A stretch of DNA of 33,346 nucleotides from Acidobacteriota bacterium (GCA_003223135.1 QHXX01000100.1:1-33346), one strand, 5' to 3'. Counted from the stretch's first letter, positions 14,602 through 22,832 are shown. Numbers and translations: made by a program. Notes: a model not told the origin generated them from the sequence alone.

Positions 14602-16576
14602 GCCGCCGCAGGAAGCGCTCCGCCTCCTGGAGCGACTCGGTGCGCCGGCATGGCGGCAGCGACTCGAGGAACATGGGGCCGTAAGGGCGGGTCGTCACCC
14701 GCGGGTCGAGGACTGCGACCACGCCGCGGTCTTCGCGGCTGCGGATGAGGCGGCCGAACCCCTGGCGGAAGGTCAGGATCGTCTCCGGCAGGGCGTCCTC
14801 GTTGAACGGGTCGCCGCCGCGGCCCCGGATCGCCTCCGCCCGCGCCTCGGAGATCGGCTGACCCGGCACCTCGAACGGCAGGCGCGTGATGATCACCAGC
14901 CGCAGCGCCTCCCCCGGCACGTCCACCCCTTGCCAGAAGGTCATCGTTCCGAGGAGCGCCCCCGTCCGGGTCATGCGGAACCGCTCCAGGATCGGCGACG
15001 CCTGCCCAGGCTCGTGGCGGAACAGCTCCAGGTCCCGCAAGGAAGGTTCGCTCGAGAGCGCCTCGTGCACGCGTCTGAGGAGCGCATACGAGGTGAACAG
15101 GACGAAGGCGCCGCCGCCCGAGGCGCGCAGGAGCCGCCGGCAGGTCGCCGTCACGCTTTCCGAGAACTCGTCGGGCTCGCCCACGGGATCGGGCATCGAG
15201 GCGGGCAGGTACAAAAGCGCCTGCTTCTCGTAGTCGTACGGCGACCCGAGGACGACCTCCGATGCCGCGACGACGCCCAGCCGCCGGCGCACGTGGGCGA
15301 ACGAGCCCGCCGCGGCGAGCGTGGCGGACGTCAGGACGACCGTCCGCCCGTCCTCGAACAGCTGTTTCCGGAGCACGTGCGCCACCTCGATCGGCGCCGT
15401 GTGCAGGGCGGCGCCGCGGCGGTGCCTGTCGCACTCCACCCAGTAGACGGAGTCGGGAATCCGCTGTTCCAGGAGGGCCGCCAGCCGCTCTCTCAGGTCG
15501 CGCGCCCTCGCGCCGAGCGACAGGAAGGCCGGCGCCTCGTCAGGGCTCGCCACGCGCGCTCTTTCTTCCAGGGTCGATTCGAGATCGAGGAGCGGCGCGC
15601 GCAGCCGGTCGGCGAAGACGCCTGCCTCGCGCAGGCGCATGAGGAGCGCCGGTGAGTCGGGGGCGCGCCCGTCCGCCACGGGGCCGCGTTTCTCCCCTTC
15701 GGCCCGGCGCCGCACGTCCTCGAAGAATTCCGCGGCGGCGTCCCGCAGCCGCGGCGCCAGACCCGGAACGATGGCGGGTGTCTCGTCCAGGAGCCGCGCC
15801 ACCGAGCGGTCCGACACGCTGAATCCCAGCTGCGAGACGACCGACTCCTCGACGCGGTGCGCCTCGTCCAGGATCACGACCGCATGGGGGGGGAGGATCC
15901 GGCCGCCGGTCTTGAGATCGAGGAAGAACAGAGCGTGGTTGACGATCAGAAGATCGGCCTCGCGCGCCCGGACCAGGTCTCTGCGGTACAGGCAGTCCTC
16001 CCAGAACGGCCCCCGCGCGCCCAGGCAGATGTCGCGGTCGCGACGCACGCGGGACCAGAGCGCCTCCGGGACGATGAACGGGATCTCCGACCGCAGACCG
16101 GAGACCGCGGTCCGGGAGTGTCGCGACAGCGCCTCCGCGATCTCCCCGGAGCGCGCCTCCGGCAGGTGAGCTGAGGACAGGCGCATCTCCTGAAGCCGCT
16201 GCGCGCAGAGATAGTTCTCCGACCCCATGAGGAGGGCGTAGCGGAAGGTCACGCCCGACGACTCCAGGGCGCGCTGCAGGAGCGGCAGATCCTTGCGGGC
16301 GAGCTGCTCCTGCAGAGCCCGCGTGTGCGTCGAGACGACGACCCTGCGCTCCTCCGGCGGCGGTCCCGGGCGCGTGGCCCAGAGGATGGCGGGCAGGAGA
16401 TAGGCGACGGACTTGCCGATCCCGGTGCCGGCCTCGATCAGCAGATGCCGGCCGGAGGCCAGCGCCGTGGCGACCTCCTGGGCCATGCGCGCCTGCTGCG
16501 GGCGCGCCTCGAACGCGGGGAGGACCCTGGCCAGCGGCCCGGAGGAGCCGAAGAGAGCCGCCACATCGGCGTGCAC
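14594..16576 (-). CDS. DinG/YoaA-family (XPD-like) ATP-dependent helicase with an incomplete Fe-S motif
   Basis: A superfamily 2 helicase of 660 residues, of the 5'-3' DinG/YoaA/XPD type acting on damaged or structured DNA. Walker A is EAGTGIGKS (residues 48-56), the DEAH box is ILDEAHRVEE (237-240), and late motifs include GTMTFWQGVDVPGEAL and QGFGRLIRS. The Fe-S domain region is recognisable: NYLC (Cys124), then CLGARGPFWEDC with Cys184 and Cys195. The expected Cys between them is Gly189 (codon GGG at 16010-16012), so only three of the usual four ligands are present. ATG 16576 lies 7 nt after the SirB1-like gene, so the two are co-transcribed. Its 3' end overlaps the ligase by 8 bases. Confidence 0.9.
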   Translation of the reverse strand: MHADVAALFGSSGPLARVLPAFEARPQQARMAQEVATALASGRHLLIEAGTGIGKSVAYLLPAILWATRPGPPPEERRVVVSTHTRALQEQLARKDLPLLQRALESSGVTFRYALLMGSENYLCAQRLQEMRLSSAHLPEARSGEIAEALSRHSRTAVSGLRSEIPFIVPEALWSRVRRDRDICLGARGPFWEDCLYRRDLVRAREADLLIVNHALFFLDLKTGGRILPPHAVVILDEAHRVEESVVSQLGFSVSDRSVARLLDETPAIVPGLAPRLRDAAAEFFEDVRRRAEGEKRGPVADGRAPDSPALLMRLREAGVFADRLRAPLLDLESTLEERARVASPDEAPAFLSLGARARDLRERLAALLEQRIPDSVYWVECDRHRRGAALHTAPIEVAHVLRKQLFEDGRTVVLTSATLAAAGSFAHVRRRLGVVAASEVVLGSPYDYEKQALLYLPASMPDPVGEPDEFSESVTATCRRLLRASGGGAFVLFTSYALLRRVHEALSSEPSLRDLELFRHEPGQASPILERFRMTRTGALLGTMTFWQGVDVPGEALRLVIITRLPFEVPGQPISEARAEAIRGRGGDPFNEDALPETILTFRQGFGRLIRSREDRGVVAVLDPRVTTRPYGPMFLESLPPCRRTESLQEAERFLRRLN

Positions 16577-16583
16577 CGCGGCC

Positions 16584-17429
16584 TCAGTTCATCCGCGGCA
16601 CGAGGCGCCTCAGTTCCTTGAGCCGCTCCTGGATCTGCGGTGCGTCGGGAGCCTGGGGGGCGATCTGGAGGTAGCGCTCGAAGTCCGCCACGGCCTCGGC
16701 GAACAGGGCGAGGCGGAAATGGATCACTCCGCGTTCGCGGATCTCCTCCGGGCGATCCGGGGCGATGCAGAGATGGAGTTGCTGGATCCGGAGCGCCATG
16801 CGGAAGTCGCGTTGCCGCTGGTAAATCCACTTGAGGTTCTCGATCATTCTCTGGAGGATCTCCCGGTTGCGCGCCCGCTTCAGGAGCTCGGGCCGGAACG
16901 GCACCCGCCCGCCGTACCTCTCCATGAGGAGCGCCTGGCATTCCTGCTCGGTCAGGATCTTGCCCCGGTTGAAGGGGTCGATCAGGACGTCGGGCATTGT
17001 CTCCCGCCCGGTGTAACGCACCAGGAAGTGCCCCGGGAAGGCGACACCCGCCAGCCGGCAGCCAATCCTTCGACCGACTTCCAAGTAGACCGTGGACAGC
17101 GTGATCGGGATCCCCATCCGCCGGTCGAGGACGTCATTGAGGAACGAATTGCGGGGATCGTAGTACTCCTCCCGGTTGCCACGGAACCCCATCTCGTGGA
17201 ACAAGAGACGGTTCAGGTGGGCGATCTGGCTCGCGGCGCCTTCCCCCCGCTTCATGCGACGCCGGATTTCCTCGGCCATTTCGTCCAGGCGGAGGAGGTA
17301 GCGCCCCACGTCCAGCCCGGGGTACTCCTCACGCGCGATCAGGAGCGCCGCGTGACCGAGGTCGATCGCGTCGTCCGGCAGCGCCAGGAGGGCGGCGAAC
17401 GCCTTGCGTGTTTCTTTCGGATCCTCCAT
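16584..17429 (-). CDS. SirB1-like protein: transglutaminase-like domain plus TPR
   Basis: A 281-residue protein of the SirB1/YchA family: an N-terminal transglutaminase-like fold followed by tetratricopeptide-type helices. The family pattern NSFLNDVLDRRMGIPITLST is present, as are RLAGVAFPGHFLVRY and VLIDPFNRGKILTEQEC. The second half has QRMIENLKWIYQRQRDFRMA and FAEAVADFERYLQIAP, which read as TPR helices. The ATG at 17429 is favoured over one 18 bases upstream because AGGAAGGG lies just ahead of it and a -10 box at 17450-17455 puts the transcript start near 17443, after the upstream ATG. The biochemical role of the family is unclear. It is first in a two-gene unit with the helicase. Confidence 0.85.
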   Translation of the reverse strand: MEDPKETRKAFAALLALPDDAIDLGHAALLIAREEYPGLDVGRYLLRLDEMAEEIRRRMKRGEGAASQIAHLNRLLFHEMGFRGNREEYYDPRNSFLNDVLDRRMGIPITLSTVYLEVGRRIGCRLAGVAFPGHFLVRYTGRETMPDVLIDPFNRGKILTEQECQALLMERYGGRVPFRPELLKRARNREILQRMIENLKWIYQRQRDFRMALRIQQLHLCIAPDRPEEIRERGVIHFRLALFAEAVADFERYLQIAPQAPDAPQIQERLKELRRLVPRMN

Positions 17430-17449
17430 GGATGAACCCTTCCTCATCT

Positions 17450-17502
17450 ATATTACCCGCGCCCGGCGCTTGGTTGACAAGCCCCGGAGCGGCTTCTATT
17501 CT
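17450..17502. promoter_or_regulatory. Face-to-face divergent promoters with overlapping -35 boxes
   Basis: Plus strand: TTGACA (17474-17479), a 17-nt spacer and TATTCT (17497-17502), leading to the MFS gene at 17511. Minus strand: TTGTCA (17480-17475), a 19-nt spacer and TAATAT (17455-17450), leading to the SirB1-like gene. The two -35 hexamers share five bases, so RNA polymerase could bind only one at a time. The plus promoter is strong by consensus; the minus one has a long spacer. Confidence 0.6.
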
Positions 17503-17510
17503 GCGCCACC

Positions 17511-18665
17511 ATGCCTCGGGTCGCTCCACTGACGCTGAGCCTGTTCTATCTCACCTCGTTTGCCGTGCTGGGCGTCTACCTGCCGTACTTCAATCTCTAC
17601 CTGGAATCCCTGGGTTTCTCCGGGCTGCAGATCGGAATCCTGACCCTCCTTCTTCCCCTGGCGAGTGCTGTGGTCCCGACGCCGGGGGGAGTCCTGGCCG
17701 ACCGGCTGGGTCGGCGGCGGGAGCTGATCGTCTCGTCGAGCCTTTTGGCTCTCGTGACGTTCTATCTCGTTCTCGGCGTCCGCACCTTCGGGGCGACGGT
17801 GGCCGTCATCGCCGTCTTCGCCACGCTGCGGGCGCCGGCGCTGCCGCTCGTGGAGGCGTCTGCCATGGAGATCTCGGAGGCGGGCGGGCCGCACTATGGC
17901 CGGATGCGCGTCTGGGGATCGCTGGCCTTCATCGTGATGGCCCTCGGAACAGGGCCCTTGGTCGGCCTGCGGGGGGAGCGGGCCGCGGTGCACCTGGTCA
18001 TCCTGCTCCTGGCGCTGAACGCCCTGTCGTCGCTCCTGATTCCCCGGGAAAAGATCGTCGCGATGGCGCCGGCCGCGCCCTCGACCCTCGGCCGCTTCGT
18101 GAGGCAGCCGCGGGTGATGCTGTTCCTCCTGGCGTGCATCGCGTCGCAGGCGTCACACGGGCCTTACTACGTGTTCTACAGCATTCATCTCGAGAAATCC
18201 GGATATCGGCCGCAGGCGATCGGACTTCTCTGGGGCGTCGCGGTCGGCTGCGAGATCGTCGCGATGCTCTCGATGCCCAGGATCCTGAAGCGCCTCGGGA
18301 CGCTCCCGACGATGGGCGCCTCGGTCCTCCTGGCCTCGGTTCGATGGTGGATCTGCGCCGTGAGCACCGCCCCCTTCGCGATGATTCTGGCGCAGGCGCT
18401 GCACGCGGCGACTTACGCGGCGTTCCACGTCGCCGCCGTGACCCACACCCACCACCTGTTCGGACGTGAACGCCGGTCCAGCGGTCAGGCGGTCTACGGC
18501 TCCGCCACGTACGGAATCGGGAACATCATCGGGATGTTCCTGAGCGGCATGCTGTACGACCGCACGACCATGGCCAACCTGTTCGCCGGGGCGTCGGCCG
18601 CGGCGCTCGTGTCGGGCTTCATGGTCGTCGCGGCGGCGCGGAGCGAAGCCGCTTCCGGAATATAA
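17511..18665 (+). CDS. MFS transporter (MFS_1-like, phenylpropionate-permease type)
   Basis: A 384-residue inner-membrane transporter with about 12 hydrophobic segments. The family pattern is at the start, LFYLTSFAVLGVYLPYFNLY, with GVLADRLGRRRELI as the loop 2-3 motif and HYGRMRVWGSLAFIV in the middle. This arrangement is typical of the HcaT/LacY-related MFS_1-like group, whose substrates include aromatic acids; the substrate here is unknown. The ATG is only 8 nt after the -10 box and has no Shine-Dalgarno site, so the mRNA is predicted to be leaderless. The stop TAA lies inside a TATAAT that could be the -10 box for mqnD. Confidence 0.87.
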   Translation: MPRVAPLTLSLFYLTSFAVLGVYLPYFNLYLESLGFSGLQIGILTLLLPLASAVVPTPGGVLADRLGRRRELIVSSSLLALVTFYLVLGVRTFGATVAVIAVFATLRAPALPLVEASAMEISEAGGPHYGRMRVWGSLAFIVMALGTGPLVGLRGERAAVHLVILLLALNALSSLLIPREKIVAMAPAAPSTLGRFVRQPRVMLFLLACIASQASHGPYYVFYSIHLEKSGYRPQAIGLLWGVAVGCEIVAMLSMPRILKRLGTLPTMGASVLLASVRWWICAVSTAPFAMILAQALHAATYAAFHVAAVTHTHHLFGRERRSSGQAVYGSATYGIGNIIGMFLSGMLYDRTTMANLFAGASAAALVSGFMVVAAARSEAASGI

Positions 18666-18666
18666 T
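18661..18666 (+). promoter_or_regulatory. Possible -10 box (TATAAT) for mqnD
   Basis: A perfect TATAAT overlaps the stop of the MFS gene, 28 nt before the mqnD ATG. The expected -35 position holds no recognisable box, so mqnD may simply be read through from upstream. Confidence 0.3.
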
Positions 18667-18694
18667 CGCGCCGCAAACGAACGAGGAGACGACC

Positions 18695-19552
18695 ATGGCA
18701 CTCGAGACCGGGAAGCGCCTCATCCGCATCGGACACAGTCCGGATCCGGACGACGCGTTCATGTTCTACGGCCTGGCCTCCGGCAAGGTCCCGACGGGCG
18801 AATACGCGATCGAGCAGGTCCTGGATGACATCGAGTCGCTCAACCGCCTGGCGATGCGGGGGGAGATCGAGGTCACGGCGGTGTCGATCCATGCCTACGC
18901 CTACCTCTCGGACCGCTATCTGCTCCTGCCCTGCGGGGCGAGCATGGGCGACGGTTACGGGCCGATCGTGATCGCCCGGCGACCGATGGATCTCGAGGAG
19001 CTGAGGACGAAGACCGTGGCCGTGCCGGGGCGTCTCACGTCCGCCTCCCTGGCTCTGCGCCTGGCGCTGGGAGAGGTGGCGACGGAGGTCATGCCGTTCG
19101 ACGCGATCCTGCCCGCGGTGGCGCGGGGCGAGCAGGAGGCCGGGCTCTTGATTCACGAGGGGCAGCTCACCTACGGTCAGAGCGGCGTGCACAAGATCGT
19201 CGACCTGGGCGAGTGGTGGATGCGCGACACCGGCCTGCCGCTGCCGCTCGGCGGGAACGCCATCCGCAGGGATCTGGGCGGCAGGGCCATCTCTGACATC
19301 GGAACGATTTTCAGGAGGAGCATCGAGTTCGGTCTGAACAACCGGCAGGAAGCGTTGACCTACGCCATGGATTTCGGCCGGGGGATCGGCCGGCCGCTGG
19401 CGGACCGCTTCGTCGACATGTACGTGAACGACTACACGCTCGATTACGGAGCGCGCGGCCGCCGCGCCATCGAGACCTTCCTCGCGCGCGGCCACGTCTC
19501 GGGCGCCCTGTCGAACCGGCCGGCCGTCGAGTTCGCCGCGCTTTCGGGATGA
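18695..19552 (+). CDS. mqnD: MqnD, 1,4-dihydroxy-6-naphthoate synthase (futalosine pathway)
   Basis: A 285-residue enzyme that cleaves cyclic dehypoxanthine futalosine to 1,4-dihydroxy-6-naphthoate in the futalosine route to menaquinone. The periplasmic-binding-protein-like fold starts with IRIGHSPDPDDAFMFYGL, the family signature, followed by EVTAVSIHAYAYLSDRYLLL, TVAVPGRLTSASLALRLALG and the late segment LPLPLGGNAIRRDLG. GAGGAGA lies 6 nt before the ATG. The family also contains MqnA, but the HSPDPDDAFMF opening and the length fit MqnD. The gene overlaps ygfZ by 4 bases. Menaquinone would be a suitable electron acceptor for the complex I encoded at the right end, a functional link that is inferred. 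Confidence 0.88.
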   Translation: MALETGKRLIRIGHSPDPDDAFMFYGLASGKVPTGEYAIEQVLDDIESLNRLAMRGEIEVTAVSIHAYAYLSDRYLLLPCGASMGDGYGPIVIARRPMDLEELRTKTVAVPGRLTSASLALRLALGEVATEVMPFDAILPAVARGEQEAGLLIHEGQLTYGQSGVHKIVDLGEWWMRDTGLPLPLGGNAIRRDLGGRAISDIGTIFRRSIEFGLNNRQEALTYAMDFGRGIGRPLADRFVDMYVNDYTLDYGARGRRAIETFLARGHVSGALSNRPAVEFAALSG

Positions 19553-20553
19553 GCGCGCCGCGGGACGTCGTCGCCGGCGCCGCCGCGCAGTACCGTGCGG
19601 CGCGCGAGGACGCCGTCCTGGCCGACCGCTCGGATCTGGGTCGGCTTTTGATCGAAGGCGCGGATGCGCTCGACCTCCTGCACCGGCTGACGACCAACGA
19701 CCTTTTGTCACTCCAGCCGGGCGAAGGAACTGCCGCGGCCTTCGTCACGGCCAAGGGACGCCTCATCGACCTGGTGACCTTCCATCGCCTGGAGGACCGT
19801 GTCCTCTGCCTGACGAGTCCGGGCCGGAGCGGCGCGGTCGCGCAGCACATCGATCGCTTCACCTTCCGCGAGGCGGTGCGCGTCGCGGACGCGAGCCGCT
19901 CGCACGGCACGCTGGCCATCTACGGGGCGCGCGCCCGGGAGCGCGCCACGCGATTGTTCGGGAGCGCCCCGGTGGGCCGGCCGCTCCATCACCCGGTCGT
20001 GGTCGAGATGGCGGGCACGCGCGCCGTCCTGGCGCGTTCGTTTCCCCTGGGGGGCGATGGCTACCACCTGACGGCGGAGGCCGCCGTCCTGCCCGCCCTG
20101 CGGGCGGCGATCCTGCTGGGCTGCGGCGGGCTCACCGAGGCGGAGGCAGAGTGCGTCGAGGTCCTGCGGATCGAGGCGGGTCTCCCGGCGGCGGGGCGGG
20201 AGCTGACGGAGGATTACAACCCCTGGGAGGCGCGCCTTGACGACGCGATCTCCCTCACCAAGGGATGCTACGTCGGCCAGGAAGTCATCGCGCGGCTCCA
20301 CACCTACAAGAAAGTGTCGAAGTACCTGGTCCGGCTGCGCGTCACGGGAGGCGTGCCGTCGCCGGGGGCGCGCCTGGAGCGCGACGGGGGTGCTTCGATC
20401 GGGACTCTGACCAGCGCCTCCGCCGTGCCGGGCGAGGACCGCGTCATCGCGCTGGGCTACGTGCGCGACGAGGACACGGCGGCGGCAGGGGAGATCGCGA
20501 TCGTCGACGGCGAACGCCGGCTCCGGGCGGCGATCCTGGGGCTGGCCCGTTGA
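19549..20553 (+). CDS. ygfZ: YgfZ/GcvT-domain protein, folate-dependent Fe-S cluster factor
   Basis: A 334-residue protein related to the T-protein of the glycine cleavage system; YgfZ uses tetrahydrofolate in repair or assembly of certain Fe-S clusters. The diagnostic segment is KGCYVGQEVIARLHTYKKVS, with the conserved K-G-C-Y-x-G-Q-E. The N-terminal GcvT-like part has LLHRLTTNDL and GTAAAFVTAKGRLIDLV, and the C-terminal barrel has ALGYVRDE. The ATG overlaps the mqnD stop (ATGA) and its own stop overlaps the chelatase start (TTGA), so the three genes are translationally coupled. MqnC and MqnE of the futalosine pathway are radical-SAM Fe-S enzymes, which may explain the pairing. Confidence 0.9.
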   Translation: MSAPRDVVAGAAAQYRAAREDAVLADRSDLGRLLIEGADALDLLHRLTTNDLLSLQPGEGTAAAFVTAKGRLIDLVTFHRLEDRVLCLTSPGRSGAVAQHIDRFTFREAVRVADASRSHGTLAIYGARARERATRLFGSAPVGRPLHHPVVVEMAGTRAVLARSFPLGGDGYHLTAEAAVLPALRAAILLGCGGLTEAEAECVEVLRIEAGLPAAGRELTEDYNPWEARLDDAISLTKGCYVGQEVIARLHTYKKVSKYLVRLRVTGGVPSPGARLERDGGASIGTLTSASAVPGEDRVIALGYVRDEDTAAAGEIAIVDGERRLRAAILGLAR

Positions 20554-20954
20554 GGACGCCCCATCCCGCGACGCGGGCCGCCCTTCTTCTCATCGGTCAC
20601 GGCAGTCGCGTCGGGTCGGCCAACCGGCTGCTGCGCCGTCTGGCGCGGGATCTGAACGCCCGGTTTCCCGGACGCGTCATCGAGGCCTGCTACCTCGAGG
20701 CGGCCCGGCCCGATATCCCGGCCGGAATCAAGACATGCGTCCGGCGCGGGGCCTCGCGAATCCTTTTCGTTCCCTACTTCCTCTATCTAGGCGGGCACGT
20801 CGGGCGCGACCTGCCCAAGGCGGCGGCGCGCGCCCGCGCACGCCACCCTGACCTCCAGATCAGGATCGCCCCGCACCTGGGAGCCGATCCGCGGCTCGTG
20901 GCGATCGTCTCCCATCGGATCCGGCGCGGGCTGCGCGCCTCCCGCTGGTCCTGA
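20550..20954 (+). CDS. Small CbiX-type chelatase (sirohydrochlorin chelatase-like)
   Basis: A 134-residue, single-domain class II chelatase that would insert a metal (cobalt, iron or nickel) into a tetrapyrrole. The start is the TTG overlapping the ygfZ stop as TTGA. LLLIGHGSR carries the first catalytic His. EACYLEAARPDIPAGIKTCV and ILFVPYFLYLGGHVGRDLPK are the expected middle, the latter with the second metal-binding His. The length fits the short CbiX form, which acts as a homodimer. No other cobalamin or siroheme gene is visible. The last residues are Arg-rich. Confidence 0.85.
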   Translation: MRTPHPATRAALLLIGHGSRVGSANRLLRRLARDLNARFPGRVIEACYLEAARPDIPAGIKTCVRRGASRILFVPYFLYLGGHVGRDLPKAAARARARHPDLQIRIAPHLGADPRLVAIVSHRIRRGLRASRWS

Positions 20955-20971
20955 CGGGCGGGGGCCAATCG

Positions 20972-21001
20972 CCGACCGGGTCGCGATCGGCATGTTATGA
21001 T
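20972..21001 (+). promoter_or_regulatory. Candidate promoter of trxB
   Basis: TATGAT (20996-21001) with CCGACC (20972-20977) 18 nt upstream, matching only the GAC core of the -35 consensus. The predicted transcript start is near 21008. Confidence 0.35.
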
Positions 21002-21087
21002 GACCGGCCCCATTCGAGCCTGAGAGATCGCGCGCCAAGACCCGCGCGGCGGGCGGAGGCTTCGTGACTGCGTCCAGGGAGCGTGAA

Positions 21088-22041
21088 ATGAAACAGAGTG
21101 GATTGGGCACGGCCGCCAACCCGCAGAGCGTGGTGATCCTGGGGTCGGGCTGCGCCGGACTGACGGCGGCCATCTACGCAGCGCGCGGCAACCTGAAGCC
21201 TCTCCTGATCGACGGTCACGAGGCGGGCGGGCAACTCAGCCTCACGACCGACGTGGAGAACTTCCCCGGCTTTCCGGAGGGGATTCAGGGGCCGGAGCTG
21301 ATCGAGAAGATGCGCCGGCAGGCGGCCCGGTTCGGGACGGAATATCTGCACGGCGAGGCCGTCGGCGCCGACCTGTCGCGTCGGCCGTTCCGATTGACGA
21401 TCAACCCGCACCGCGAGATCTTCACCCGCACCCTCATCATCGCCACCGGGGCGTCGGCCCGCATGCTCGGTCTGGCATCGGAGAAGCGTCTCCTGGGCCA
21501 CGGCGTTTCGACCTGCGCCACGTGCGACGGGTTCTTCTTCCGCGGCAGGGAGATCATCGTGGTCGGCGGCGGCGACTCCGCCATGGAAGAGGCGAACTTC
21601 CTCACCAAGTTTGCGGACAAGGTGACGATCGTGCACCGCCGCGACACGTTCCGGGCCTCGAAGATCATGCGGGACCGCACCTTGAAGAACCCGAAGATCT
21701 CGATCGCCTGGGACACCGTCGTGGAGGAGGTCCTCGGGGCGGACGTGGTGAAGGCGATTCGCGTGAAGAACCTCAGGACCGGAAAGCTCTCCGAGATCAA
21801 GGTCGAAGGACTGTTCATCGCGATCGGCCACCACCCGAACACGAAAATCTTCGAGGGTCAGATCGAGCTCGACAAGGCCGGCTACATCGTCACGCATGGC
21901 AACAGCAAGACCAGCGTGCCCGGTGTCTTCGCCGCGGGGGACTGCCAGGACCACGTCTATCGCCAGGCGGTCACGGCGGCCGGCAGCGGCTGCACGGCCG
22001 CGATGGACGCAGAGCGGTTCCTCGAGGCCGAGGAACACTGA
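21088..22041 (+). CDS. trxB: Thioredoxin reductase-like FAD/NAD(P) oxidoreductase
   Basis: A 317-residue flavoenzyme passing electrons from NADPH to thioredoxin. The FAD motif VVILGSGCAGLTAAIYAAR is near the start, GGQLSLTTDVENFPGFPEG follows, the redox CxxC is in CATCDGFFFRG, and the nucleotide-binding Rossmann motif is VVGGGDSAMEEANFL with HRRDTFRAS. GVFAAGDCQDHVYRQAVTAA closes the FAD domain. The HRR..R pattern favours NADPH. ATG 21088 has GGGAG 6 nt upstream; GTG 21064 with GGAGG is a real alternative adding 8 residues. A small unrecognised gene follows 27 nt downstream. Confidence 0.92.
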   Translation: MKQSGLGTAANPQSVVILGSGCAGLTAAIYAARGNLKPLLIDGHEAGGQLSLTTDVENFPGFPEGIQGPELIEKMRRQAARFGTEYLHGEAVGADLSRRPFRLTINPHREIFTRTLIIATGASARMLGLASEKRLLGHGVSTCATCDGFFFRGREIIVVGGGDSAMEEANFLTKFADKVTIVHRRDTFRASKIMRDRTLKNPKISIAWDTVVEEVLGADVVKAIRVKNLRTGKLSEIKVEGLFIAIGHHPNTKIFEGQIELDKAGYIVTHGNSKTSVPGVFAAGDCQDHVYRQAVTAAGSGCTAAMDAERFLEAEEH

Positions 22042-22068
22042 AGTCCGGAGCGGTCACGGAGGAAGACC

Positions 22069-22242
22069 GTGAGCGACCTTCTCGAAGAGCTTCTGGAGTC
22101 GATCGACAGGGCGCTGGTGCTTCTCAAGGCCCGGCCGGAGGCGCGTTACAGCGGCGACGTCGAGAACCTTCTGCGGGTGAAGCGCGTCCTCCAAGGTCTG
22201 GACCCCGAGGAGGTGGACGCCCTTCTGGAAGAAGAGGAGTGA
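22069..22242 (+). CDS. Small acidic helical protein (57 aa), unknown function
   Basis: I do not recognise this protein. The GTG at 22069 follows a strong Shine-Dalgarno site, GGAGGA (22058-22063), and the frame is strongly coding-like, with third positions mostly G/C. The product begins MSDLLEELLESIDRALVLLK and ends DPEEVDALLEEEE. Heptad-like Leu spacing suggests two or three amphipathic helices, with a central basic patch (LLRVKRVLQ) and an acidic tail. It is probably co-transcribed with trxB and ends 10 bases before the convergent tRNA gene. It resembles small cytosolic adaptor-type proteins only in a general way. Confidence 0.62.
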   Translation: MSDLLEELLESIDRALVLLKARPEARYSGDVENLLRVKRVLQGLDPEEVDALLEEEE

Positions 22243-22252
22243 GGGGCGGGAC

Positions 22253-22338
22253 TGGTGCCGGAGGCGGGATTTGAACCCGCATGCCTTTTGGGCGCCACCC
22301 CCTCAAGATGGTGTGTCTGCCAGTTCCACCACTCCGGC
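22253..22338 (-). tRNA. tRNA-Leu, anticodon GAG, CCA encoded
   Basis: An 86-nt class II tRNA on the minus strand. Acceptor stem GCCGGAG pairs with CTCCGGC, and the discriminator A is followed by genomic CCA (22253-22255). The D-arm is TGGTGGAACTGGCAGAC. The anticodon stem CCATC/GGTGG surrounds loop TTGAGGG, giving anticodon GAG. There is a long variable arm (CGCCCAAAAGGCAT), and the T-arm GCGGG-TTCAAAT-CCCGC has a perfect 5-bp stem. It lies directly downstream of secG, a conserved bacterial arrangement. Confidence 0.97.
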
Positions 22339-22370
22339 ACGCCGGCGCGGCGGACGCCGCGCCGCAGAAC

Positions 22371-22772
22371 CTATTTCGGAGCCGGGCTCTTCGCGGGCTC
22401 GGCGGCCTTCGCCGGCGGTGCCGGTGCGGTGCCCTTCTCCTTCTCGCTGCCCGCCGCCGGCGCGGCCGGCGCCGACGAGGCGCCGGAGGAGGCGGGCGCC
22501 GAGACGGGCGCCGGTGCCTGCTCGAACACCGACCCGCTGCGGCGGGAGCCGTAGATGGCGAGGCTGAGCGAGGTGATCATGAACAGGATCGCCGAGATGG
22601 TCGTCGCCTTGGTCAGGACCGTCGCCGCGCCGCGGCTTCCCAGGGCGGTCTGGCTGCCGCCGCCGCCGAACGCGCCGGCCAGGTCGGCCGCCTTGCCGCT
22701 CTGCAACAGGACGACCATGATCAGGATGAAGCACACCACGACGTGCAGGACGATCAGCAGGTATTCGATCAC
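22371..22772 (-). CDS. secG: SecG, preprotein translocase subunit, with Ala/Pro-rich tail
   Basis: A 133-residue small membrane subunit of the SecYEG channel. The first membrane segment is IEYLLIVLHVVVCFILIMVVLLQ, followed by the SecG hallmark QSGKAADLAGAFGGGGSQTA, then the second membrane segment (ISAILFMITSLSLAI). From about residue 84 the protein is an Ala/Pro/Ser/Lys-rich, low-complexity tail of roughly 50 residues, expected to be disordered. The start is GTG 22772 with GGAG-type sites just upstream. It follows tpiA by 60 bases; a minus-strand TATGCT in that gap is a weak -10 candidate. Confidence 0.93.
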   Translation of the reverse strand: MIEYLLIVLHVVVCFILIMVVLLQSGKAADLAGAFGGGGSQTALGSRGAATVLTKATTISAILFMITSLSLAIYGSRRSGSVFEQAPAPVSAPASSGASSAPAAPAAGSEKEKGTAPAPPAKAAEPAKSPAPK

Positions 22773-22832
22773 TCCCGGGTCTCCTTCCGACTTGCTAACC
22801 TAGCATAGTCCCGAGGATCGGAGCAATCCCGC

